From positions 53,062,934 through 53,126,933 of the forward strand of contig OX104127.1 of the NCBI GenBank assembly GCA_944470555.2: 64,000 nt of DNA, in the 5' to 3' direction. Source of the stretch: Heterobilharzia americana. Lineage: Eukaryota; Platyhelminthes; Trematoda; Strigeidida; Schistosomatidae. The notes beneath the pieces were generated by a model. The model made no database searches and was not told the origin of the DNA. It saw nothing but the letters and a program-made list of their open reading frames with translations. The translations under genes and the position numbers were made by a program. The first letter of the stretch is position 1; each line of letters starts with the position of its first letter. This document shows, piece after piece, positions 1 through 12,757 of the stretch.

Positions 1-1828
1 AAAATTGGAACGTAGCCATTCTGCTCTAGAACAGACATACAGTTTGTCCATTATGTTACACTGCAGTGTGTTCTAACTCCTTATAAGAGCGTCCTAATTC
101 AAATACTCAGATTTCACCGTAACAAATTAATTTCATGAGCACATTAGTGATCGAAGATTGTTCACAAACTATCCCACCACAAGTACAAACTTACTCATTA
201 TGTAATTAAGGTACGGATAACATACTTTGTCAAAGCATATAAATATACAAACATGCCCTTGAAAATTAATTACTATTGTATTATCGTTTTATATTCCTTT
301 CTTCAGCCTACTTCCTTTCATAAATAAAAATCAGGAACCTAACAGAAAGATTTTGCATTTATTCTGCTTCATTTGTTTCCCTATGCAAGACGAATATACG
401 CATTAAGCAGATATTTGAGTTATTAGGAGATGAGGTGAAAAATAATAATAATAATAATGCATAATTAGTAAATTATTTCATCGATTAGTATTTCACACGA
501 AATTTGTCTACAAATCAGTAAAGCATAGTGATTATAAGTTATCATTCCCCTGTAAAGGTTGCATACTTTCTAAGTTTATTAGTAATTCCTATTAAAGTAT
601 GAGTTCCTTCCATGGTGTTCGTCGTCTCTCTATTTCTTTCTCTCTCTCTCTCTCTATCGCTCGCTTGCTAAGTTGCTTGTTACCTACCTCATGCTAATCC
701 GCTTGCTTCCTTGCTCATCTTCTTTGCTTGTTTAACAACAAAACAACAAATGAATAAATTTACATTCTAGCTTCTAATGCATGCATATAAATGTATTAAA
801 ATCATGTGGAAAATTTCCAACAACATATACGTAAACATATATCAACTAATTTCTACAATATGATTTATAAAAATAGGGAATTTTATGTGAATCTAATGGC
901 TCACTTATAAGAATGTAAGTGGATAATTTAGGTGAATTAAAATTAAGCTGATGACGATGAAAATATAGCAGTATTCCAACCAGTAGATCAGATGAGGGTA
1001 AATATTAGTAGTTAGTTTATCATAAGCGCATCTCACCTACTTAAACTCATACACTTTTTGATGTTTACTTAGACATTATTAATATACAATTAAGACGAAT
1101 TATTTAATCGTGTCAAACCCTTGGAATGAGTTAATGATAGGCTCTGATAGAAGATAATAAACATTCCATCGGCTGATTTAAAAGTTTCTGTGGAACCTTC
1201 TAAAAGTATTAAAAACAAGTCTTCTTACACTTAATAAACGAGATACCTGAGAGCATAAAACTCTCAGCTCTCTTATATGGCTGACTTTCCCAGTCTTAGT
1301 TGACTAGCTGAAATCAGTTTTAATATATTTCAGAATGTTCTCATGAAACATTTGTCCATAAGAAAGGAAACAAGTGACAAACATTTATTATTAATGAGTT
1401 GGTATTGGAATGTCGAATCATGGAAAACTAGCCTAATAGTTGGATAGATAACCCAGCTTGTACTGCTCTTTATTGATGTAAGCTCCATTCTCCATATAAT
1501 TGTGATTATGTATTGTTTAAGAAAGATCCAATGAACCGACGAACATAATGATAAAAATACTAAACTTTGCAACATGGTTCCCAGTAGCAGATAATCTCTC
1601 ATCCTACACGTTGGCTTGTACTGTTCGTTTCCTTTACATTTCTACCCAGTATTGTAGATTCTTTTTGGTTGAATCCTCACTAGTCGACATTGATCACTTT
1701 CGACGTTCCTTACTACTTAAATGCTTCCTTATAAGTAGCTTTTACGACTAGATCAAAATGACCGACCTTGTTGGTATACAGGCCGCTAAATGGATGTCAC
1801 GACAAACGCTGTGATTAGTTACTTGGCA
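1..1828. other. AT-rich intergenic DNA, no gene seen
   Basis: Short frames here have no recognisable domains and no supporting splice structure. Only simple repeats at 440-458 and 625-656. Confidence 0.6.
440..458. repeat. AAT microsatellite
   Basis: Six AAT units in AT-rich non-coding DNA. A CT-rich tract lies at 625-656. Confidence 0.9.
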
Positions 1829-1986
1829 ATCGCTAGCAGTGGAGCTCAGGACACCTATTTCTCCTTATTTAGGACTCTTCAGCTAGATTTACCTACATCC
1901 CATTGAGTGATAGTTTTCCCACTGGGTCTCGAACCAGCAACCCATTGTCTCAAACGACAACGCACTATCGACCAGACCAATGAGAC
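1829..1986 (-). mobile_element. Sm-alpha-like SINE (S1), decayed
   Basis: Order of segments matches the family (CTAGCAGTGGA, TTATTTAGGACTC, CATTGAGTGA, GGGTCTCGAACC). The GAAAC block is reduced (TTTCTCC on the plus strand), so the ribozyme is inactive. Confidence 0.65.
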
Positions 1987-2189
1987 ATGAGAGTCACCTA
2001 TTTTGCAACAGGTATCAGTTATTATTATTTGTTGGTGATTATGCGAATGAATATCCCAGTTGTATTGAGGCGTCCCCACTGGAGCAATATATACAAGCAG
2101 AGTTCAGTCAGTTCAATCCAGCAAAACAATGTGGAATTATAAGTACCAGCAAATGATACCTAATACACTTTGAAAAAGAAGTGTTTCTG

Positions 2190-2345
2190 GTACTCTAGTA
2201 GCTTAGTGGATAACACTCTAACATCTAAAGTGGCTCACGCTTGGTTCTAGTCTCATTAGTAACACCATCACCCAGTGGGATGCAGGTATATACACTTGAT
2301 GAATCCCAAGTAGGACAAAACGAGTGTGCTGAATTCCACGCTCAA
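2190..2345 (+). mobile_element. Sm-alpha-like SINE (S1), decayed
   Basis: A-box-like TAGCTTAGTGGATAACACT and the 3' part TTGATGAATCCCAAGTAGGA are recognisable. The core has lost its first C and G12 is A (GGACAAAAC). It stands head to head with the copy at 1829-1986. Confidence 0.65.
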
Positions 2346-2499
2346 AAAAGATTTTACAATGACAGAGTCATTTTTTTCAACTTTTCTCAGGCAGCTCATC
2401 AACCATGCGCCTTAAAAGTGAAATAAAAATATATTTGACTAGACAAATTTCCATAAAAGTTAGCTACTGTCTGCTATATACCCCTCATTCTGCATAGCT

Positions 2500-2990
2500 T
2501 AACCTGTTGTTTAGCCCACGACATTAAAATAAGCAACATGGTTGTTTTCCCACCGTTGCTTATTTTTCTCCTCTCTGCTCTCAAGTCTGGACTCCTATTG
2601 GTTGTTAACTATTTTTACCTGTATATGGATTTAGTGTTGTCATGGTCGTTTAGAAATGTATATATTCAGCAATGCTGTCAACTCTATTGACTGTTGTTGA
2701 GACAGTAGAAAGCTCTCTGTCAACGGCCTATCTTCTCTTCTTGTCTTCGTGCGTCGATGGTATTGTTGTAGTGGTTGATGTTCTGATTCGTGTTAGGTTT
2801 GTACCGTTAGTAGTGTACTAGGCTCATATCGTTTGTAGGCTATTAGGTTATACTCCCGACTGTAGCACTGTTTCACCATGACTGACCAGAAATATCTCCG
2901 AATTAATTTTACCCCATTTTCTCTAAATTTGAATCACCCAACATTCTCAAACCAACTGCTCACACTGTTTGATGCCATCACTTTCTGAGT
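2500..2990 (+). other. Possible LTR/leader fragment of an LTR retrotransposon
   Basis: A pyrimidine-rich non-coding stretch is followed at 2877 by a short frame starting MTDQKYLRINFTPFSLNLNH and ending at a stop after 36 codons. The layout, an untranslated leader and then a gag-like start, suggests the 5' end of an LTR element, but no second LTR, primer site or pol sequence is present. The class is a guess. Confidence 0.25.
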
Positions 2991-4462
2991 AAAGGAGGCT
3001 GCAAAGAAAACATGCCATGAAAAACAAAGTAACTAAAAAATATTTTACCTTGTACGCTTTTTTTGTTACTCATTTTTCCCGTCATCTACTAATCGATACT
3101 GGTACGGACAAGTAGATTGAGAAATTTTATAAAGCTTAGATAATTTTAACTTTGTTAGAGTTTCCATCTTCTCAGAAATCAAAGAAAATCGAATAACATA
3201 ATGATAACGAAGAAACAGAAGAACAACAAACTTTTTCACTCAACACTTTAGTTGTTGTCTAGTAGTAAGTGAAGTAGCGTAGTCGAATCGATAGGATACG
3301 AAGCTGAAATCTTGATCAATGATCGAATCAAGTAATATACTATGAGTCGGAGAATTAACTTCTAACTTCATATAAGGTAGTAAAATGCACCGTATATGTT
3401 GATCACACAAAAAAACTATTTTACATCCCAAAAATGATGTGTACGTTTTGGCTTCAACAGTAGCTCATTTATGAAGTGTATCGATATTGAATACTTTAAG
3501 GTCAAAATTGTCTTTGACAGCTAGATGTGAAACTGATTTCTAATGCCTATGTCATTTACTAATGGATTAAGGAAGCCAACCACTTCTTCAGTATCGATAA
3601 GATATAACCAAACGAGACATATCATCTCAAATCAGCGTATAAATCATATTACTGTGTATTTTTCAACCAGCATTTTACTAACAACCTACATTCAACTGGA
3701 TGATAAAAGAAACGTTGCTACATGCATTGGTTTTCACAAAAATATTCGTGTAAAAAATGAAAGAAAAACAGTACTATGTCAACTGCATATCACTGCTACA
3801 GTTTATAACTTTCAGAAAATCCTGATGGTTATGTTGAACAAATAAATAACTTAAGACAAATAGCCTCTTTGATAAAATCTTATTCTACTCAGTTTTCGAA
3901 TATATAATTCTGGCTAAAGATGTCGTCGCAAACACGTTAAGATTTATGGAAACGAAATTTGAAACCTGCATGGTATGTTTACGAATGATTAACTGATGTA
4001 AATATAATCCTTAAGGCAGGAATCATGTTGTGCGGAAGATGTACAAAATCTACGCTAGAAACAAAAGTTGGAATTTTTGAATGAATATTAAGGAGACTAG
4101 ACATAAATATGAAACTAGAATGGGAGTGAACAGCTTAGGAGAACTTCTAAAAGCAGACAGCTGTAACAAGACTTCCTCAACCATTCTCTGCTTATCAATA
4201 AATATTTCACAGTAAATTCCAAGCAAGTGTACGAAAGCAGACAGGTGTGTAACAGCACATCAACTTAAACTTACCATGAACTTCATCTGTTCCCCTTAAA
4301 TGTAGTTTTAGTTGTAGAAGTTCTTGTTGCTGTTACATTATTTACCCTACATTTGACCGGCAACAGTAGTGTTTTGGTGTCTAGCTTTCTCCAACACTTT
4401 GTCTTATTATAAGATTATGGATAATACTCTTCTTCATGGTGAACGTTTCATCAGAGTGGCTG

Positions 4463-4465
<3 letters not shown>
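2991..4465. other. Intergenic, no gene seen
   Basis: AT-rich. The 100-codon frame at 3543-3845 has no familiar motif and no coding bias that I can judge; left uncalled. Confidence 0.55.

Positions 4466-4517
<52 letters not shown>
4466..4517. repeat. AT microsatellite
   Basis: About 25 AT units, directly bordering the truncated RTE copy at 4523; the insertion probably targeted its edge. Confidence 0.95.
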
Positions 4518-4519
<2 letters not shown>

Positions 4520-4522
4520 CAC

Positions 4523-5621
4523 TGCTTCAATACTACGGAATACCACAAACCTTTATCCGCCTCATTCAACAACAATATGAAGATGCCACATGCCAAGTAA
4601 TTCACAATGAGAAGCTCAGTGATGCTTTTGAAGTGAAGACAGGAAGGAGTGAAACAAGGTTGCCTACTATCCCCCATGATATTCCTGATTGTGGTCGACT
4701 GGATCATGCAGCAAACAGTGGGGAGCGAGAAGAGGGAGATACGCTAGCTGGACTGCGGAAAAGAACCTAGAAGATTTGGATTTCAAATTCATGATTTGTG
4801 TCTAATGTCACACAAACTTGAAGATCTACAGGTGAAAACTAACAAGTTGGCAGAAGAGGCGAGGCAGCAAACACGGGACTTCAGGTGAATATAGAGAAGA
4901 CAGAGGTGATGAAGATACGGCACCAACAACAACAAACTCTAATCACCACCAACAGGAGAAACTTAAAGGAAGTAACCTCCTTCACCTATCTAGGAAGCAC
5001 TGTTTCAACTACAGGCGGGACAGGCACACACGAGGATGTCAAAGTCAGAATCGGAAAAGCAAGACAGGCGTTCATTAATTTGAAACCAGTGTGGAGATCT
5101 TCTGCACTCCGCTCAGTGTGTGGAACAAGATCCAGATTTTCAACACTAAATCGGTCAAGTCAGTGCTTCTGTATGGTTGAGAGACTTAGCGCGTTACGAA
5201 ATGGATTTCCAATAAACTACAGACATTCATCAACAGCTGCCTACGCTCACTCGTTACTGAAGATCGGATGACCAGAATAATGAGAATAAGCAACAAGGAG
5301 CTCTGGGAAGAAACCAACCAAGAAACTATCGCTCAACAAATATGCAGAAGGAAGTGGAGATGGATTGGGCATACACTGAGAAGGCCGACTGAGGACATCA
5401 CGCATCAGGCCAGTTGCTCGAGTGGAACCCAGAATGAAAGCGACGAGTTGGGTGTCCGAGGTGAGGGTGACATGGGAGAGATCGTGCGAGGAGGAAATGA
5501 GAGCTTGTGGGCTGTCGTGGAGCCAGGTTCAAAAGATTTCAGAGAAGAGAGTGTAATGGAGACATGCTACTGAAGCCCTATATTTCATTAGGAACCCAAG
5601 AGACTAATAATAATAATAATA
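4523..5621 (+). mobile_element. 5'-truncated RTE LINE copy with 8-bp target-site duplication
   Basis: Matches the intact element from the reverse transcriptase palm (TGCTTCAATACTACGG) to the TAA tail. The reading frame is broken by several frameshifts and small indels, so it is a pseudogene of the polyprotein C-terminal half. The bases ATTTGCAC directly precede the copy (4515-4522) and follow the tail (5622-5629), an exact duplication that fixes both ends. It inserted at the right edge of an AT microsatellite. Confidence 0.88.
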
Positions 5622-5982
5622 ATTTGCACAGTTTACTAGCTCCTATGGAGCAAAGTACATCGGGTACATAATATTCCAGCTTATGCAATGCACATGCGAA
5701 CACCTAATAACTTGGCTGACAAAGAGAGAGTGGAAATACTTCCTTAGCTCTGTGATAGAACACTAAGTAAACTCAGAATATTTGACAACTTTTGATAGGT
5801 CCTTTAAAATTCTCTTCAAAGTGAGACCAAGCCACTCGAAAGAAGTGAGGCTAAGGCATTTGGCCACGGCTGAAATATTAACGATCCAAAAAGTCAAACC
5901 ATTTATTATACACTGAAAAGAAGCGTGTATAGACTTTCTTTGCCCTGAGCATCGTAAATTATCGATCACTATAATTAACCCA

Positions 5983-8900
5983 CATATTATTATTAAATTA
6001 TTTGTCCCTTGGGTTCCTAGTGGAACACAGGGCTTAAGTAGCACATCTCCATTGTACTCTGTTCTCTGCAGTCTTTTGAACCTGGCACCACGACCGTCCA
6101 CAAGCTTTCATTTCTTCCTCACACGCCATCTCCTCCATGTCACCCTTGGACACCCAACTTGTCGTTTCCCCTTTAGATTCTACTTGACGACCTGGCCTGC
6201 GCGTGATGTCCCCAAACGGCCTTCTCAGTGTACGTCCAACACAATCCATCTCCACTTTCCTCTGTATATTTGTTCAGTGACAAATTCTTGATTGGTTCGT
6301 CACTAGCCAGATTTCCCTGTTGCTTATTCTTATTATTTTGGTCATCTGACCTTCAGTATCGAGTGAGCGTAGGTGGCAGCTGTTGATGAATGTCTGCTGT
6401 TTGTCGAAAATGCTTTTCCTGACGCACCAAGTTTGTGAAGCGTGTAGAAATACTGACTTGATGTTAGTGATGAAAACCCGGATCTTTCCCTTTATGCAGA
6501 GTATAGTAGGTCCGATTAATGAAAGCCCTTTTTGCTTTCCCGATCCTGGTTTTGACATCCTCATCTGTGCCACCTGTAGTTAAAAGGATGCTGCCTAGTA
6601 AGGCAGGTGAAAGAGACTACTTCCCTCAGGCTTCTCCCGTTGATAGTGATTGGCGGTGGTTGTTGTTGGTTAGGTATCTTCATCATCTCTGTTTTCCCTA
6701 CGTTCACCTTAAGTAAGTCCCGTCTTCGCTGCCTCGCCTCTTCTGTCAACTTGTTAGTTTTTGCCTGTAGATCTTCGAGTTTGTGCTACAAGACCTTAGA
6801 CATAAATCATCATCGGTGGCGAAATCCAAATCTTCTACGGCATTTTCATAGGCCCATCCAGCGTATGCCCATCTTCTTACAGCTCCTCACAGTTTGCTGC
6901 ATGATTCAGTCGACCACAATCAGGAAGATAATCAGTGATAGTAGGCGGTGACTCTGTCTCACTCCTGTCTTCACTTCAAACGCGTTACTGAGCTTCCATT
7001 GGCATGTAGCTTGATCATATAGCATATAGCTGCTGCTGAATGAGGTTGATAAAGTTTTGCGGCACTATAACCTTAGTGTTGAAGCAGCTGCCTGCCAAAT
7101 TACTTCTCGGTCGACGTTGTCGAAAGCCCTTTCAAAGTTGATGAAGTTGAGGTAGAGAGTTGATTAACACTCTATACTCTGTTCTATGATGATGAGTAGG
7201 GTTGCAATTTGGTCCCCATATGATTCGTACTTCCTGAAGCCAGCCAACATGTCCCGGTCGTAATTTTGAATCCAGCGCATCCTCTAGACTCTCCAGGATG
7301 ATGCGGCTGGATATTTTGCTTGGTGTGGACAGGAGTGGAATATGATTCCACTCCAGTTCTTTTAAAGACTTAGGTCACCCTTCTTTGGGAGTCTGACAAG
7401 GTGCCCCTCCTTAAAATCGACTGATACCTTTCTTTCCTTCAAAACCTTCAGCAATAGTGGCGTGAGCATATCCACTGTTGTCTCTGCATCTGTTTTAAGT
7501 GCTTCTGGAAAAAATCCATCTGATCCTGTTGCTTTCCTGTATTCCACTAACTTCATGGAGTTCAGGACTTTACTTCTGTTTCGTCGGAAGGCTTGTAATT
7601 CTGTGGCGGTTGGTGTTATTTCTGGACGAGTTGCAGATGGTGGCGGTGGTCGATTCAAGAGACTTTTGAAGTGGTTAGCCCAATGTTTCCTTTGTTTCTC
7701 TTCTTTCGTAATTAGATTTCCTTCATCATCTTTGATTGGTTTCATCTGTGTTGATCTCTTCCCAGATAGTAACCAGCTTGTTTGATACAATGTTGTCAGG
7801 TTTCTCCTATCTGCAGCCTATTCTGCTTCACTTGCCAGTGTATACTAGAGGTATATTTGCCAGCATAGTGTTTTACGCGTTGTACTCAGTTCCTCTTTTT
7901 GTTCATCCTCACACTGCATTGGTTCATCTTCTACTTCATCATCCTCCTCTCCCTTCTCTATCAGTTTCCATGTATCCGTCCAGATCCATTCTTTGTCTTC
8001 TTTCTCCTTCCTTCCTAACACGGTCATGCAGGTTTCTTCACATATCTCTTTCAAACACTTCCAGTGTTCTTCCACGCACGTTTCCTCACAGATGTTGCTC
8101 AATATCTCCCATTTCGGTACTGATGGCTGGTTGGTGTGAAGATGTACTTTGTAGTTTGGTCCTTCACTTCACTTTCACTTCTGGGTATTGATCTCCAACT
8201 GTGGTCTATCATTAATTTCTGTGAAGGCTTCAACTTGATTTTGAACGAGGGTTCCTTGCATTGGATGGTGAGCGGTTTGAAGCTACATGTGATCTCGTGT
8301 CCAGTAGACTGCATCTCATTTTCTTCGCATTCAGATGAAGTTGATCTGATGTTTAATGTAGTGTGTCCATCTGATGAAATCAAATCCATGTCCCTCGCTT
8401 TGTGAATATTCCTGTGCTTGAACACACTGCCTTGCATCCAATCACCAAATTGTTGGGTGCTCAGAAGTCTGCAAACAATTCTCTATTCTCATTCATCATT
8501 TCACCCAGCACTTCTCCACCTATGATGTGTTCTCTTCCCGTGTCGGTCGCTCCCAGTTTGGCATTCATGTCGCCCCACCCATTAGAATTTCGATGTCGCC
8601 AATTCGGGTGCGGTCTTTACCATTACTGATTGCAGTTGTCTGTAGAGTTCCTCCTTCTCCCCTTCATCTGCATTATTTGTAGGTGAGTAGTGTAGCACTG
8701 AATGCTTGTGACTTCCCCTCATTTTGAGTTGAATCTTGCTGTCATGATCCTGATCGTTGAGGAGATTGGTTCCCACTGCATGAGAGAGAGCCTTCGATGC
8801 TCTTCAAGGCGACATCATGAGAGCCACTCGAAAACTCAGTGTGCTCGTGGCTGTCGTCTGGGTGATAGTGTCGGAGTAGATTATTGACTCCTCTCCAGTT

Positions 8901-9330
8901 GACAGTTTGGAGAGTCCTCTTCCATTCCATCACCTGCAGATTCATCGCAGATTCCTGGCACTTCAATTTCACACCTTCCCATCTCCTTTGCAATGTGGGC
9001 AGCGTTGTCAGCCAGGTTCATACATGGTGTGGATATTCCATTTCCCCATGTTTACTTTCGCTTTGATCGAGAGAAGGGAAGACGCATCGGCGAATTGGCT
9101 TCCTGAAAGCTTTCACCAACTGGCGTCATTTCGTCTCTTCGATTCCAGCTAGAAGTAAGTTAATTTTTGTTTTTTATATTTTGTTTGTGGTTTGAAGTTT
9201 CTTTAGGGATTGGATTTGTTTTCCGGTGTAGGGTTGGTAGCCCTTTGCCCAACCTTCCTTCTTAATCCAGGTTTAGGACCATCTAGTAACTAGTGACGTA
9301 GTCGCTAGTTAACCAGACGAGGTTTCTTAT
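5983..9330 (-). mobile_element. Near full-length but decayed RTE LINE copy
   Basis: Minus-strand copy covering the 5' leader (to about 9330), endonuclease, reverse transcriptase and 3' TAA tail (about 5983-5997). Recognisable frame fragments include the endonuclease part near 8100-9000, the segment at 7362-7790 preceding the polymerase domain, and the C-terminal WRSWCQVQK-like end near 6060. Many frameshifts and stops make it non-functional. It is clearly older than the copy at 31194. Confidence 0.88.
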
Positions 9331-10198
9331 TTTCTATTTTGTAATCATATTGTTTATTTCTCCATTACGTAACGTTCCTCTATGATGCAGCTTATATTGA
9401 TGTTTGACCAATAAATACTCTGGAATGTTCTATTCTCTTTGCCATATGTTCATGAAGGTATAGGTAAGAGAATCATGTGTTTTCCTATGATTTGGTGTTA
9501 TCATCATTGTAAAATTGTAGAACCAACAGATAATAATCCTTGAGATGGTTTATTTAAAGTGGTAAGTAATTTTTATGATTCTTTTATGAGGTAAACAAAC
9601 TATCGACAGCAAAATTCCGTTCAGCTATCTTGTAGTCATTAAAAATTTACACTACACTAAGTCGAGTAATACTAAACTGTATCTGCTTGAATTATTTATG
9701 ATCTTCACTTTAGCTAAATTCATCCGCTGATTTATATTTAATCAGTAAGATAGAGTATTACACTGGAACACACAAATTTGCAAATGCTAACCAAACTGAT
9801 AACTTATCAATACCTCTCACTATCTTTTGCATGAAATGTATAACAATGGAATGTTTACATTATTACTTCATAAGATGTGAAGGTTATCTTCCTTGTCAGT
9901 TACCTTCCCCTACCTATGTTTTTAACCATGACTTAATAATTCACAATTTGTTGGCCACTTTGACAGATAATTCAAAGTAATTTAATACCTTTACATTAGC
10001 TCTAAACTCTGACGTTCCGATAGAAGTAGAGTTACAGCCTTCATTTTCTTCAAAAACTCAAGGTAATCAGGATCTCGATAGATTTTAGTTATGAATGATC
10101 AACTATCTCAATAGTAATATGTAGTGGAAACAGTCCCATCAGTTAGCCAGTTCACGGAATTTCATTTCCCCTCGTTAAGCTGCAAGGATATCTAAAAC

Positions 10199-10262
<64 letters not shown>
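10199..10262. repeat. AT microsatellite
   Basis: About 31 AT units in intergenic DNA; it creates a false Tyr-Ile repeat frame. Confidence 0.95.
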
Positions 10263-10264
<2 letters not shown>

Positions 10265-12480
10265 TTTGCTGAGTGCGTTATAGCATCCACTGAACATACA
10301 TATTTTCAAGTGACTAAGTTCATTAATGTCATACTTCAAAGGGATTTGTTTCTGCTCACTAGTATGCATTAATTCTATTTTATATAAGTTGTAGGGACTT
10401 CAGTTTTATTGTTGTAATGTGTTTCACCAGGAAGAACTGCATGTTATCTATCCATCTACTAAGTAAACACCTGCAGGAATTCCAATCCCTATGGTTACTG
10501 TGATAGATTGTAGGTTTTTACCGATGCACTTTATTACGGATACTTTAACTTTCTCAGTAATTTCAGTTTGATATTTGCAACACCGAACTATACCTATTGC
10601 ACAAGGTTTAGCTGATGTAAATAAATACATTATAGAATGACACTATGGCTTACTTTGCATTCTGGGTTGAGACTTTGAAGAAAATAGCATCACTGACGAA
10701 GGAGCGCATATTCAGGATCCCCTGATAGACACTTGATGGTTACTGCTCTCAGTCAAGATGAAATAGCGCACGTGATTTATTGTTTGTAAGGTATACTCTT
10801 TTCATTTTAGTCTCTAACCTATTTCTTTTAAAATCTAACCGACCCGATATGATGGAAGTTTATGAATATAAAATAGCTTTTTGGAAATATAGGAGTTTCC
10901 CACCACCGTTAGTGTATTATCTCCATCAAATATTTCTTTTCCAAAGTAGTACATTGCAAATCAGCTTTCTTATCTCCAGATATTTTGACAACGACTTTAT
11001 CAAATAGGACTTTGAAGACATAAAAGGAATAATGTAGTCATTTCTTTTACAGAAAATTAAAGCACCATATTTGATCGGTTTTCTAACATTTCACTAGCTC
11101 AACATCATTCACTTCTCTGTCAGCTGCACTCGAGTTCAGGGTCAGGGTCTTTACTTGCTTTGAATTTTTCGATAGATACAACTAACTAGTAAAGCCTTTA
11201 TTTCTTTCAATAAGAATGACTTCCACTCGTCTAGGCATTCCATAATGCAAACCACCGCTCATTGGACAACCTTTTTCTTCAGTTTTGTTACATCTGTCTC
11301 CTTAACTCAAGATAATTTCTCTTAATTACCATACTGTGTTTCACACATACTATGGGTAAAAAGAAATCGAAAGATAGCTGGACAAATTATCTCATAGAGC
11401 ATAATACACCGTCAAACTCTATCTGGAAACGTCTAATTTGGAAAAAATAACTTACTTTATAAACTTCATCAATGAGCAATTTGAGAAAAATAAGACGCTG
11501 AGGTTATGCTCATAGTTTTAAGATTAATTCAGACTGAAAATTACTCTGAGTTTTTCGCATTACAATTCACTGAGGTAAGTCTTAATTCTTGTATGATATT
11601 TCAGTTGAAATCTACAAATACTGTACATAATGGATGTTTAATCTGGATAATATATAAAATACGATACTCAACAATTAACGCAGCTAACACAAGATAGAAA
11701 ATAGTACTGAATTGAAGTATGTTTACTTCGACTGAAGAGTATAGAAACATGGACGCAGCTGATGAGATCATATACACTGGAAATGCTCCTGAGGCAAACA
11801 GAAATTAACATGCTAAAAGTGGCAAAAAGACCAACTTGAAAATAATATCCTTAAAAGCGTTAAAAACGCGTAGAACATCAATTCAAATTTTTATTAGGTA
11901 AATTTCATGAACTTGAAACATAATATATTCATTCCGAAGGATCTCAGTTCTCTAGAAATTTCTCTACAATATTAATAAATTCAATCTTTTTTGAAGCACA
12001 GATGATTTCAGCCCTATCTAAATGCTTAAGCATGACCATTGCATAACGTAGCTGATTCATTTTGTAGGTAGTATTTCTGATAACCGGATTTTACAACGAA
12101 CCTCATTTCTTTATAAAGCTTCTCTGTTCAATGGTAAAAAAATCAAAACATTGCCTAGATTACGATCAATATATGGATTTAGGGGAAAGTCACAAAGTTA
12201 TTTACAGACCACCAAAATCTCACAAAAATTGACCATTTCCGTGCAGTTTTATATTATAGGAACAGTAACATAATATTTTGAGACCTTAACTTTTTACTGT
12301 GATGAAGTTTTATTCAACCATTCAACCTGTATTAGAAAGCAGTTCAAATGAACACTGGACTCCAATAATCGCTCTTCTCATCTTACTACTATCATAATTT
12401 GTTTCATCTGTATACCATAAATTCCCTCACTAATTCGTCAATATATACTATCATGTCAATTACTTTCTTCACATCATTCA

Positions 12481-12757
12481 AGTGTAGATGGATTAGGCAT
12501 ACACTGAGAATGTCGATCGGGGACATCATGCGCCAGGTCCTGCAGTGGAACGCAGATAGGAAACGACGAGTTGAGCGTACCAGCTGAGGATGACATGGAG
12601 GAGATGGTGTGTGAGGAAGAAATGAAAGCTTGTGGGCTGTCGTGGGGCCAGGTTCAAAAGATTTCAGAGAACAGAGTTTATACTGGATATGTGCTAGTGA
12701 AGCCCTATATTCCACTAGTAACCCAAGGGAAAACAATATAATAATAATACAGTCTAA
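12481..12757 (+). mobile_element. 3' fragment of RTE LINE
   Basis: Only the last part of the element is present: the WIRHTLRM block, a broken C-terminal region, the sequence ending CCCAAGGG and a TAATAATAAT tail. It is heavily diverged and non-coding. Confidence 0.8.

Noticed and set aside
4369..4770. 133-codon frame with a Tyr-Ile repeat
   Set aside because: It is a translation of the AT microsatellite joined to a broken LINE fragment; the same applies to the YIYI frames at 10175-10369 and 35760-36005.
7362..9152. Several 60-150 codon frames on both strands
   Set aside because: They are fragments or antisense shadows of the decayed RTE copy at 5983-9330.
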